Source of the DNA: Frankiales bacterium
Lineage (GTDB): Bacteria; Actinomycetota; Actinomycetes; Mycobacteriales; SCTD01
Reading direction: 5' to 3'
Length of the DNA stretch: 14,055 nucleotides
Assembly (NCBI GenBank): GCA_025464795.1
Contig: JAODNB010000263.1
Coordinates: 1-14,055, forward strand
Below, piece by piece: positions 1 to 7,092 of this stretch (its first letter is position 1; each line of letters opens with the position of its first letter). The position numbers and the translations under genes are program-made. The notes below the pieces were generated by a model. It saw only the letters and a program-made list of their open reading frames with translations, ran no database searches and had not been told where the DNA came from.

Positions 1-602
1 GTCAGCGCGCAGACGTGCAGGAGGGGATCGTCTCCGAGCGGCTCCGAGGAACGCAGCCAGATCGCCTGCCTGGGCGGAGGTCGCTCGCCCCGCAGCACCT
101 GGGCACGGACAGGTTCGTCGACGAAGCGCAGCTCGAGCGGGAACAGGGACCGCACCTGGGACCACCACGCCTGCGTCTGCTCGTCGGCATCGGCCATCCG
201 CTGGTCCGAGGTCGGCAACAGGTCCGCCGCGAGGACAGACGTGGTGGGAACCTGGTGGAACAGCCCCTGCTCGGGGACGTGGAAGGACGCGGACAGCTGG
301 AAGATCGGCTCCTCGCCCTGGGACGCGACGACCGTGCGGGTGCTGAAGGAGCGCCCGTCCCGGATGGCCTCGACCTGGTAGGTCGTGGGCACCGCAGGGT
401 CCCCGGGACGCAGGAAGTAGGCGTGCAGGGAGTGCACCGGTCGCGGCTCGGACAGCGTCCGGCCGGCAGCAGCGAGTGCCTGGGCCGCGACCTGACCGCC
501 GAACACGCGGATGGTGGAGATGCTCTCGGAGCTGGCGCGGAAGGTGCCGGCACCGACCTCGTCCAGGTCGAGCACCTGAGCCAGCGAGCGGGGACCGCTC
601 AA
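1..602 (-). CDS. tesB: Acyl-CoA thioesterase II, TesB-type (partial, C-terminus off the left edge)
   Basis: Hydrolyses acyl-CoA to free fatty acid and CoA in the cytosol. Reading the minus strand from a TTG at 602-600 gives 200 open residues to the window edge, starting LSGPRSLAQVLDLDEVGAG. The first hotdog domain carries the family signatures RVFGGQVAAQAL (about residues 32-43) and HSLHAYFLRPGD (about 58-69), followed by IRDGRSFSTRTV and FQLSASFHV. The visible part stops at HVCAL, just before the second-hotdog segment where TesB proteins carry the catalytic Asp, so the Asp/Thr/Gln active site lies outside the window. Full-length relatives are about 280-290 residues. The TTG overlaps the thiolase stop (TTGA), which argues for translational coupling; no ATG is available in this frame near the N-terminus, so the start is inferred from homology and the overlap. 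The family call is firm and the exact start moderately so. Confidence 0.9.
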   Translation of the reverse strand, partial: MSGPRSLAQVLDLDEVGAGTFRASSESISTIRVFGGQVAAQALAAAGRTLSEPRPVHSLHAYFLRPGDPAVPTTYQVEAIRDGRSFSTRTVVASQGEEPIFQLSASFHVPEQGLFHQVPTTSVLAADLLPTSDQRMADADEQTQAWWSQVRSLFPLELRFVDEPVRAQVLRGERPPPRQAIWLRSSEPLGDDPLLHVCAL

Positions 603-1780
603 GGCGCGGCGACGTCCAGGACCACGGCACTGCCCATGCCGCCGCCGGCGCACATGGAGGCGACGGCGATGCCGCCGCCCCTGCGACGGAGCTCGTGCAC
701 GAGCGTCACGATCATGCGGGCGCCCGTCGCGGCGATCGGGTGGCCGAGGCTGCAGCCGCTGCCGCTGGTGTTGATGAGCGCGTCGTCGATGCCGAGCTCG
801 CGAGCGGTCACGAGCGGTACGACCGCGAACGCCTCGTTGATCTCCCAGAGGTCGACGTCGGAGACCGACAGACCGGCGCGCTTGAGCGCGAGCGGGATCG
901 CGCGGATGGGCGCGAGGCCGGTCTCACGCGGGTCGACACCCACAGAGGCCCAGGACCGGACCGTGGCCAACGGCGTGAGTCCCAGCTCGGAGGCTCGCTC
1001 GTCGGAGGCGACGACGACAGCAGCCGCACCGTCGTTGAGACCGCTGGCGTTGCCGGCCGTGATGCTGAAGCCCTCGATCTCGGGGTGCAGCGGGTTGAGC
1101 GACGCCATCTTCTCGAGGCTGATGGTGGCGCGCGGGTGCTCGTCGCGCTCGAACAGGAACGTCGACCCGTCCGGGGCCGTCACCTTCACCGGGACGAGCT
1201 CGTCGTCGAAGCGGCCCTCGGCGGCCGCAGCGACGGCGCGCTGGTGAGAGCGGAAGGCCCAGCCGTCCATCTCCTCGCGCGTGATGCCGTGCGCCTTGGC
1301 GGCGTTCCAGCCGACCGTGATGGACATGTCCACGTTGGGGGCCTCAGGGGTGTCCGGGTGCGAGGGCGACATCCAGCCCTCGGTCCACTCACCACCGGGC
1401 TGTGCGCGGAACTTCGACTGCGGAGCGGTCGAGGTGCTGTTGGCGCCGCCGGCGATGATGACCTCGTCCATGCCCGCGATGATCGAGCCGGCCGCCATGG
1501 AGACCGCGGTGAGGCTGGTCGCACAGTGCCGGTTGAGGGCGACGCCGGGGATGTGCAGCAGACCGGCCTCGACGGCCGCGTGCCGGGCGAGGACGCCTCC
1601 GCCGTACATCGACTCGCCGAGCACGATGTCGTCGAAGGCGGAAGCCGGGATCCCCGAGCGCTGAACGGTCTCCTCGATGATGGTCCTGGCGAGGGCCATG
1701 CCGGAGGTACCCGCGAGCGTGCCCTTGTAGGCAGTGCCGATCGGGGTTCGGTAGGCAGAGACGATGACGGGCTTCGGCAC
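599..1780 (-). CDS. Thiolase family protein (acetyl-CoA acetyltransferase / 3-ketoacyl-CoA thiolase)
   Basis: A 393-residue thiolase, the usual length, expected to cleave 3-ketoacyl-CoA with CoA or to condense two acyl-CoAs. The nucleophile is Cys86 in NRHCATSL. The second half has NEAFA (315-319), His347 in GHPIAATGAR, and the acid/base Cys377 in CAGGGMG, so all catalytic residues are present. The loops around them depart from the common versions: CATSL instead of the usual C-(S/G)-S-G, and SGSGCSLGHPIAATG instead of NGGAIALGHPIGASG. This suggests a divergent subclass with its own substrate range. The GTG start is supported by GAGGAG five nucleotides upstream. The gene shares a 4-bp TTGA overlap with the downstream tesB-like gene, giving a thiolase-thioesterase operon, and diverges from the WS/DGAT gene across 87 bp. 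The chain-length preference cannot be read from the sequence. Confidence 0.93.
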   Translation of the reverse strand: MPKPVIVSAYRTPIGTAYKGTLAGTSGMALARTIIEETVQRSGIPASAFDDIVLGESMYGGGVLARHAAVEAGLLHIPGVALNRHCATSLTAVSMAAGSIIAGMDEVIIAGGANSTSTAPQSKFRAQPGGEWTEGWMSPSHPDTPEAPNVDMSITVGWNAAKAHGITREEMDGWAFRSHQRAVAAAAEGRFDDELVPVKVTAPDGSTFLFERDEHPRATISLEKMASLNPLHPEIEGFSITAGNASGLNDGAAAVVVASDERASELGLTPLATVRSWASVGVDPRETGLAPIRAIPLALKRAGLSVSDVDLWEINEAFAVVPLVTARELGIDDALINTSGSGCSLGHPIAATGARMIVTLVHELRRRGGGIAVASMCAGGGMGSAVVLDVAAP

Positions 1781-1867
1781 GGACGCTCCTCGAAGAGATG
1801 CTCAGGGAATCAGGTAGAACATCTGCCTACTGTACCTCGTAGCTCTCGTCCCCCTAGCCTGCGCCCT
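1781..1867. promoter_or_regulatory. Divergent promoter region between thiolase and WS/DGAT genes
   Basis: This 87-bp gap must hold the promoters of both flanking genes. Reading toward the thiolase, GGTACAGT lies at 1836-1829, 48 nt before the GTG start; it resembles an element upstream of two other genes in this window. Arms AGGTA (1812-1816) and TACCT (1833-1837) form a spaced inverted repeat that could be a weak operator. Reading toward the WS/DGAT gene, TAGCCT at 1855-1860 sits seven nucleotides before the ATG and would fit a TANNNT -10 box of a leaderless transcript. No clear -35 box was found for either direction. All assignments are inferred. Confidence 0.4.
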
Positions 1868-3280
1868 ATGAAGCAGCTGAACTGGACAGACACGTCGTTT
1901 CTCCGCATGGAGTCGCCGACGATGCCCATGCACATCAGCTCCCTCTACATCTACGACCCGTCCACCGCGCCGGGTGGCGCGGTCGGGTTCAAGGACGTCC
2001 TGGCCACCGTCGCGGGACGTCTGCACCGGGCGCCGGCCTTCCGCCGGAAGCTCACCGAGCTGCCCCTGGGCCTGGCCACGCCGTTCTGGGTGGATGATCC
2101 TGACTTCGACCTCGAGTTCCACATCCGGCACATCGCACTGCCCAGGCCTGGCGACTGGCGGCAGCTCTGCATCCAGGTGGCCCGCCTGCAGTCCCGCCAG
2201 ATCGACCTGAGCAAGCCCCCGTGGGAGATGACGGTCATCGAGGGGCTCGACGCGGTGGAGGGACTGCCCGCCGGCTGCTTCGCCGTGGTGACGAAGGTGC
2301 ACCACTCGGTCATCGACGGGGTGGCGGGCGTCGAGCTCATCACCGCGATCCACGACCTCGAGCCGACCGCGCCCTCCCCCATCGAGCCGTGGGAGCCCGA
2401 GACGCCGCCGACGACGAAGAGGCTGCTGACCAACGCCGCCAAGGGCGGCGTCACCCAGCCGATCCGGGCCGTGAAGGTCCTGGCGACCCATGCCCCAGCC
2501 GCACTCCTCGGTGCCGGTGCCGCTCTCGCCTCCAAGCTCCCCTGGGCCAGCTCCGACGGCGTCACCGCGCCGCCCAGCCGGTTCAACGGCAAGGTCACAG
2601 CCCACCGCGTCTTCGAGGCCCGCTACCACGACTTCGAGGACATCCGCCGCATCAAGGCGATGGTCCCCGGAGCCACGGTCAACGACGTCGCCCTCGCCTA
2701 CGTGGGTGGCGCCGTGCGCTACTACCTGGATCACCACGGCGACCTGCCCGAGACCTCCCTCGTCGCTGCCTGTCCCGTCAACATCCGCACCGCGGAGCAG
2801 GCAGGCACCGAGGGCAACATGCTGTCCGCCATGAGGATCGCGCTCGCGACCGACGTGGCCGATCCGCTCGAGCGGCTGCGCCTCATCCAGGCCTCGACGG
2901 CGATCAGCCGCGAGGGTCGCGAAGGGGTGAAGGCCCCCGCGCTCCTGGAGGTCGCCGAGCTGCTCCCCGGCGCCCTGCTCGGGCTCGGTATGCGGGCCAT
3001 GAGCCTGCTCCCTCACGCCGGGCCGCTCGTCGTCAACCTCACCGTGACGAACGTTCCGAACTCCCGGGTTCCGCTGTACTTCGCCGGCAGCAAGCTCGTC
3101 CGCACCGCCGGCAACGGACCGCTCCTTCACGGCATGGGACTGATCCACCTGATCGGGACCTACCTCGGCCAGTTCAGCGTCTCCCTCACCAGCGACCGGG
3201 AGATGATGCCCGACCCCGCCTTCTACGCCGAGTGCATGCAGCGGTCGTTCGAGGACCTGCTCAAGGCCTCAGCGGTCTGA
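1868..3280 (+). CDS. Wax ester synthase / diacylglycerol O-acyltransferase (WS/DGAT family)
   Basis: A 470-residue bifunctional-type acyltransferase that moves an acyl group from acyl-CoA to diacylglycerol (giving triacylglycerol) or to a fatty alcohol (giving wax ester), normally at the inner membrane or lipid-body surface. The catalytic HHxxxDG motif is HHSVIDG at 145-151. The N-terminus MKQLNWTDTSFLRMESPTMP and WVDDPDFDLEFHIRH are typical, the ND motif is at 272-273 (VNDVALAYVGGA), and the late TNVPNS motif is at 394-399. The usual PLW motif reads PPW here (117-119), a change that may matter near the substrate channel. The same frame stays open upstream to position 476, but that part is antisense to the thiolase and lacks family sequence; the ATG at 1868 begins exactly where relatives begin. 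There is no Shine-Dalgarno sequence. The end overlaps the convergent hydrolase by 12 bp. Confidence 0.94.
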   Translation: MKQLNWTDTSFLRMESPTMPMHISSLYIYDPSTAPGGAVGFKDVLATVAGRLHRAPAFRRKLTELPLGLATPFWVDDPDFDLEFHIRHIALPRPGDWRQLCIQVARLQSRQIDLSKPPWEMTVIEGLDAVEGLPAGCFAVVTKVHHSVIDGVAGVELITAIHDLEPTAPSPIEPWEPETPPTTKRLLTNAAKGGVTQPIRAVKVLATHAPAALLGAGAALASKLPWASSDGVTAPPSRFNGKVTAHRVFEARYHDFEDIRRIKAMVPGATVNDVALAYVGGAVRYYLDHHGDLPETSLVAACPVNIRTAEQAGTEGNMLSAMRIALATDVADPLERLRLIQASTAISREGREGVKAPALLEVAELLPGALLGLGMRAMSLLPHAGPLVVNLTVTNVPNSRVPLYFAGSKLVRTAGNGPLLHGMGLIHLIGTYLGQFSVSLTSDREMMPDPAFYAECMQRSFEDLLKASAV

Positions 3281-4048
3281 CGGGAACAGCACGCGGGTGC
3301 CCCGGGGTGGCTGGAACGGGTACCAGCCACCGGGTGGGCACGCGAGCCGCTCGCTGACCGCGATCGCCGTCGCCAGGCTCGCTCCGGCCCCGACGTGGCT
3401 CGCCCGGATCTCGATGTTGGCTCGCTCGAACCCGGGCTCCTCACGGCAGCTGCGCCAGTCGACGAAGGCATCCGTACGGGAGTAGATCGCCGTGACCGGC
3501 ACCGTGATGGCCGGGCGGTCCTCCTCCCGTGGCATCGACTGGTAGTGGTCCTTCCCCTCAGGTCGGATGCGCGACACGATCCGCACGATGCGGTTGTCGT
3601 CACCGTCCCGGTGCCGGAACGGGCTGACCACCGAGATGACCTGCCGCACCTGCTCGGGGTGCTCACGGGCCAGCTCGCGGGCGAGCATGCCGCCCAAGCT
3701 GGTGCCGATGACGCTGACCGGCTGGCCGTACTGCTCGTTCAGCTCCGCGAGCCGTCGCTCGACCGCAGCGACGAACTCGCGCGTCCAGATCTTGTGCCTC
3801 CCGAGCTTCCAGCCGTGGACCCGGTAGCCCTGCTGCCGCAGCACGTTGCGCAGCGGTCGGGTGTAGCCGTCGCCGGACAAGAACGAGGGAAGGACGAGCA
3901 CCGGGTGCGGATCCGGCGCCGCCCTCTGCAGGTACGGGTGGCCAGCCGCCAGCGCCACGCGCTCGACCACGTAGCCGGCCTCGAGCGCGAGGTAGCGCAG
4001 TCCTGGTGCCTCGAAGGGCTTGTGGTCCACAGCGAGAATCCTAGGCAT
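3269..4048 (-). CDS. Alpha/beta-fold hydrolase (esterase/lipase-like)
   Basis: A 259-residue serine hydrolase. The nucleophile elbow is GTSLGG with Ser117. The likely acid is Asp193 in YSRTDAFVDW (Asp197 is the alternative), and the base is His218 in SHVG, giving a complete triad in the right order. The oxyanion strand VLVLPSFLSGD (50-60) and the segment LRNVLRQQGYRVHGWKLG match a common actinobacterial family of small esterase-like proteins of mostly unknown substrate. No signal peptide is visible, so it is probably cytosolic. It faces the WS/DGAT gene tail to tail with a 12-bp overlap and diverges from an acyl-CoA ligase over 41 bp, so a lipid ester (acylglycerol, wax ester) is a reasonable guess for its substrate but is only inferred from context. 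No Shine-Dalgarno sequence precedes the ATG. Confidence 0.87.
   Translation of the reverse strand: MPRILAVDHKPFEAPGLRYLALEAGYVVERVALAAGHPYLQRAAPDPHPVLVLPSFLSGDGYTRPLRNVLRQQGYRVHGWKLGRHKIWTREFVAAVERRLAELNEQYGQPVSVIGTSLGGMLARELAREHPEQVRQVISVVSPFRHRDGDDNRIVRIVSRIRPEGKDHYQSMPREEDRPAITVPVTAIYSRTDAFVDWRSCREEPGFERANIEIRASHVGAGASLATAIAVSERLACPPGGWYPFQPPRGTRVLFPSDR
3297..3342. terminator. Hairpin just beyond the WS/DGAT stop (possible terminator)
   Basis: Perfect 9-bp arms, GGTGGCTGG at 3307-3315 and CCAGCCACC at 3324-3332, enclose an 8-nt loop. An outer pair GTGCCC (3297-3302) and GGGCAC (3337-3342) extends the structure across a 4x4 internal loop. It begins 17 nt after the WS/DGAT stop, so it could end that transcript. 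It lies inside the coding sequence of the convergent hydrolase and has no T-tract, so it may simply reflect the Gly/Pro/Trp-rich C-terminus encoded there. Confidence 0.4.
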
Positions 4049-4089
4049 CGAGTCAGTTCATCGCACTTTCTGGGGATTAGCCTCCGGCC
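4049..4089. promoter_or_regulatory. Very short divergent promoter gap with a leaderless-type TAGCCT box
   Basis: Only 41 bp separate the start codons of the minus-strand hydrolase and the plus-strand ligase, so their promoters must overlap each other or the genes. Reading toward the ligase, TAGCCT at 4078-4083 stands six nucleotides before the ATG, as expected for a TANNNT -10 box serving a transcript that begins at or next to the start codon. Reading toward the hydrolase, TAATCC at 4078-4073 and TGAACT six nucleotides before the ATG are weak -10 candidates. Neither gene has a Shine-Dalgarno sequence. Confidence 0.4.
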
Positions 4090-5571
4090 ATGCAGCAGAT
4101 CGTGGCTCCGACGCCCTGGGACGACAGCGGGATCCTCCGGACCGCGAACGGCCAGGCCTTCGAGGACCTACCCCCCTCCCTCGTCTCGATGCTGCGCTCC
4201 ACGGTGGACCGGGTCCCTGACCGCGAAGCGCTCGTCGAGCTCGGAGGCGACAGGCTCACCTACGAGCAGGTGTGGGACCGGTCAGCGCGGGTCGCCGGCG
4301 GGCTGAGGGAGCTGGGTGTCAGCAGCGGGGACCGAGTCGCGATCAGGCTGCCCAACGGGATCGACTGGTGCCTCGCCTTCTTCGGCAGCCTCCTCGCCGG
4401 CGGTGTTCCGGTCCCCGTCAACACGCGCTTCCGTACCCATGAGGTCGAGCACGTGCTCACCGACAGCGGTTCTTCGTACGTCGTGGAGCCCGGGATCGCC
4501 TTGCCACAAGGCGATCCGTACGTCATCGACGGCTTGGGGCCCGACGACCTCGCGGCGCTGTTCTACACCAGCGGCACCACCGGCTTCCCCAAGGGGGCCG
4601 CGCTGAGCCACCGCAACGTGCTGTCGGCGCTCGAAGCTGCGCAGCGCGCGATGCTCCTTCCAGACACCGGTGTGCGGACCCTCGTGCCGGTTCCGCTGTT
4701 TCACGTGATGGGCGCGCTCAACCAGCTGCTGCCGACCGTCCGTGTAGGCGGCACGACCGTGATCATGGCCGCCTTCGAGGTGGACCGCTGGGTGGAGGCG
4801 ATGGCCGTCGAGCGCATCGACGTCGTGAGCGCCGTCCCCGCGATCTACTGGCAAGCGCTGCAGCTGCCCGCCTTCTCGAAGACCGACACCTCAGGCGTCG
4901 GCTGGGCCGTGTACGGAGGGGCCGCCACGCCCCCAGCCCAGGTCCTTCGCCTGCGAGAGGCGTTTCCCAGGGCGCGGCTGTTCTCCGGCTACGGGATGAC
5001 GGAGACGTCCGGCGGCATCACGGGCGTGCCCCACGAGCACGCGGTCGAGCGCTCCGACGGCGTGGGCCTCGCCCTACCCACGGTGGAGCTGGCGCTGGAC
5101 GGACCGGAGCTGCTCGTCCGTGCGCCTCAGGTCATGACGGGCTACTGGAACAACCCGTCAGCGACCGAGGAGGTCCTCGTCGACGGCTGGCTGCGCACCG
5201 GCGACGCCGCCGTCGCGTCAGCTGACGGCTTCGTCCGGATCGTCGACCGGATCAAGGACACCGTCATCCGCGGCGGCGAGAACGTCTACTGCATCGAGGT
5301 CGAGAACGTGCTCCTGGCACATCCATCGGTTCTCGAAGTGGCCGTGCTGGCCGTCCCGGACGAGGCCCTGGGCGAGCGGGTCGGCGCCGTCGTGGTCGGT
5401 GAGGTCGACCCCCTGGAGCTGGTGCGCTGGGCGGCGCCGCAGCTCGCCGGGTTCAAGGTGCCGGAGCACGTCGTGCTGCGGACTGGTCCGCTCCCCCGCA
5501 ACGCCGCGGGCAAGGTCGAGAAGGCGGTCCTCCGTGGCGAGGTCACCTGGGGCCCGCTCCTCCAGCGCTGA
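4090..5571 (+). CDS. AMP-forming acyl-CoA synthetase (FadD / ANL superfamily)
   Basis: A 493-residue adenylate-forming ligase that activates a carboxylic acid with ATP to an acyl-AMP and transfers it to CoA. Motifs in order: P-loop YTSGTTGFPKG (159-169), FHVMG substrate-pocket segment (204-208), YGMTET (301-306), GWLRTGD (366-372), hinge DRIKD (386-390), GGENVYCIEVE (395-405), and the acylation lysine K475 in NAAGKVEK. It is therefore expected to be active. The stretch between TDSG (124-127) and the P-loop is only about 30 residues, shorter than in most relatives, so the N-terminal subdomain is compact. The acid substrate (fatty, aromatic or other) cannot be read from the motifs. It ends 21 bp from the convergent second ligase and is alone in its direction. 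No Shine-Dalgarno sequence is seen before the ATG. Confidence 0.9.
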   Translation: MQQIVAPTPWDDSGILRTANGQAFEDLPPSLVSMLRSTVDRVPDREALVELGGDRLTYEQVWDRSARVAGGLRELGVSSGDRVAIRLPNGIDWCLAFFGSLLAGGVPVPVNTRFRTHEVEHVLTDSGSSYVVEPGIALPQGDPYVIDGLGPDDLAALFYTSGTTGFPKGAALSHRNVLSALEAAQRAMLLPDTGVRTLVPVPLFHVMGALNQLLPTVRVGGTTVIMAAFEVDRWVEAMAVERIDVVSAVPAIYWQALQLPAFSKTDTSGVGWAVYGGAATPPAQVLRLREAFPRARLFSGYGMTETSGGITGVPHEHAVERSDGVGLALPTVELALDGPELLVRAPQVMTGYWNNPSATEEVLVDGWLRTGDAAVASADGFVRIVDRIKDTVIRGGENVYCIEVENVLLAHPSVLEVAVLAVPDEALGERVGAVVVGEVDPLELVRWAAPQLAGFKVPEHVVLRTGPLPRNAAGKVEKAVLRGEVTWGPLLQR

Positions 5572-5592
5572 CCCCGGTTCCCTTGCCGATCG

Positions 5593-7092
5593 TCAGCTGA
5601 GCTGCTTCTGGAGGGCCTGCTTGCTGACCTTGCCGAGTCCGGTCTTGGGGAGCTCATCCAGCAGCTCGAGCCGCTCCGGGACCTTCTGCAGCATGAGGCC
5701 CGCCCCCTGCAGGTGCGCCCGGACGTCGGCAAGGGTGAGGGACGCGCCGGGGACGAGTCGGACGGCCGCGCACACCAGCTCGCCGCGCTCACGGTCGGGC
5801 AGTCCGACGACCGAGACCTCAGCAACAGCAGGCATTCCCGCCATGAGCTCCTCGATCTCCAGCGGTGCGATGTTCTCACCCTTGCGGATGATGACGTCCT
5901 TGAGCCGACCGGTCACCGTGACGTGCCCGGCAGCCGACACGGTGGCCAGGTCGCCGGTGCGGAACCAGCCGTCCTCGGTGAAGACTTCCGCGTCACGAGA
6001 GGGGTCGGTGTAACCCAGGGTCACGGGGGCGCCGCGCAGCTGCAGCTCGCCGTCGACCGTCCGGCACTCGAGGCCGGGGATCAGGGTCCCGTCGGTGAGC
6101 GCGAGAACAGCCGGGTCGTCATCGGGGTTGGCGACCGCCACCATGGCGACCTCGGTCATGCCGTAGTCGTGCGCGACCTGGACGCCGAGCCCCTTGGAGA
6201 TCTCCCAGTACGTCGCTTCGGGCAGCGGCGCGCCGCCACCCTTGAGCAGCCGCAGGTGCGGGAACAGGGTCACCTCGGACTGGCGCTGCAGGTCCCACAG
6301 CGCCTGGTAGAACACCGGGCTGCCGCCGATCATCGTGATCGGGAACCGCTCGAACGCGGCGAGGACCGCCTGCGGCGTGAAGACCTCGATGAGCACAGCC
6401 GGAACGCCGGCCAGCAGCACGTTCGCCAGGAACTGGATGCCGCCGATGTGGGCGACGGGGAAGGGGATCGCGCCGAGATCGCCTGCCTCCCGGCCGAGCT
6501 GGCCGTGCTGAGCGAAGCCGTGGGCCGCCACCAGCAGCCCGCGATCGGAGTGCAGCGCGGCCTTCGGGCTGCCGGTCGAGCCGGAGGTGGCGAACGCCCA
6601 GCGGGCCTCGTCGACGTCGGAGGGCGGGGACGGCAGGGAGGACGTGCCAGGGGCGAAGCCGTCGTGGCCGACCGCGACAATCGGCAGGGCGAGTCCGAGG
6701 TCGGCGACGACGCCCTGCGCGAGAGCGAGGTGGTCGAACCCGCGGAGCTCGTCGGGCACGAGCAGCAGGTCGAAGCGGCCGGGCGGCAGCAGCGCAGACA
6801 GCTCGCGCTCGCGGTAGAGCGTGAGCAGCGGGGCCTGCAGGGCTCCGAGTCTCGCGAGGGCCAGCATCGTCACGACCGTGCTGACCCGGGTCGGGAGCTG
6901 CCAGGCGACGCGCGACCCGGGGCCGATCCCCAGGTCGGCGAGGGCAGCGGCTGTCTCGAGTGCTCTGGCGCGCAGACCGGCGAAGGTCAGCACGACGCCG
7001 TGCTCGTCGAGGATCGCGTCTCTGTCGGGTGTCGCGTCAGCGCGCTGCTCGACGAGGTCCCAGACGGTGGTCGGCGAGAGCAGCCAGCTCAC
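5593..7092 (-). CDS. AMP-forming acyl-CoA synthetase (class I adenylate-forming ligase), coupled to a small protein
   Basis: A 499-residue ANL-superfamily ligase expected to form an acyl-CoA through an acyl-AMP. Motifs: P-loop TSGSTGSPKAA (169-179), FPVAHIGG (211-218), YGMTE (310-314), GWFRTGD (375-381), hinge GRLKD (395-399), RKGENIAPLEIEE (403-415), and the catalytic lysine K488 in TGLGKVSK. The start is a GTG whose bases overlap the TGA of the upstream 100-residue gene (GTGA), so translation is almost certainly coupled and the two products are made together. The P-loop ends in KAA rather than the common KGA/KGV, a mild departure. It is clearly a different subfamily from its convergent neighbour at 4090-5571. 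The substrate is unknown; the shared operon and the divergent amidohydrolase hint at activating a carboxylate from a degradative route, but that is inference. Confidence 0.9.
   Translation of the reverse strand: MSWLLSPTTVWDLVEQRADATPDRDAILDEHGVVLTFAGLRARALETAAALADLGIGPGSRVAWQLPTRVSTVVTMLALARLGALQAPLLTLYRERELSALLPPGRFDLLLVPDELRGFDHLALAQGVVADLGLALPIVAVGHDGFAPGTSSLPSPPSDVDEARWAFATSGSTGSPKAALHSDRGLLVAAHGFAQHGQLGREAGDLGAIPFPVAHIGGIQFLANVLLAGVPAVLIEVFTPQAVLAAFERFPITMIGGSPVFYQALWDLQRQSEVTLFPHLRLLKGGGAPLPEATYWEISKGLGVQVAHDYGMTEVAMVAVANPDDDPAVLALTDGTLIPGLECRTVDGELQLRGAPVTLGYTDPSRDAEVFTEDGWFRTGDLATVSAAGHVTVTGRLKDVIIRKGENIAPLEIEELMAGMPAVAEVSVVGLPDRERGELVCAAVRLVPGASLTLADVRAHLQGAGLMLQKVPERLELLDELPKTGLGKVSKQALQKQLS

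Noticed and set aside
1815..1829. TAGAAC at 1815-1820 as a possible KstR-type (TnnAACnnGTTnnA) operator
   Set aside because: Only the left half matches; the right half CTGCCT does not fit, so there is no support for a cholesterol-type regulator site.
476..1867. N-terminal extension of the first WS/DGAT frame (464 extra codons) and the other plus-strand frame 15-1247
   Set aside because: Both are antisense to the thiolase and thioesterase, rich in Arg/Gly/Asp repeats, and without family sequence; the WS/DGAT homology begins exactly at the ATG at 1868.
1802..3148. 448-codon minus-strand frame opposite the first WS/DGAT
   Set aside because: Low-complexity Gly/Arg/Asp/Val composition typical of antisense frames in GC-rich DNA; the plus strand carries clear catalytic motifs.
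5572..5592. Terminator between the two convergent ligases
   Set aside because: Only a 5-bp GCTGA/TCAGC pairing and a small CAGCTG palindrome are present, too weak to call.
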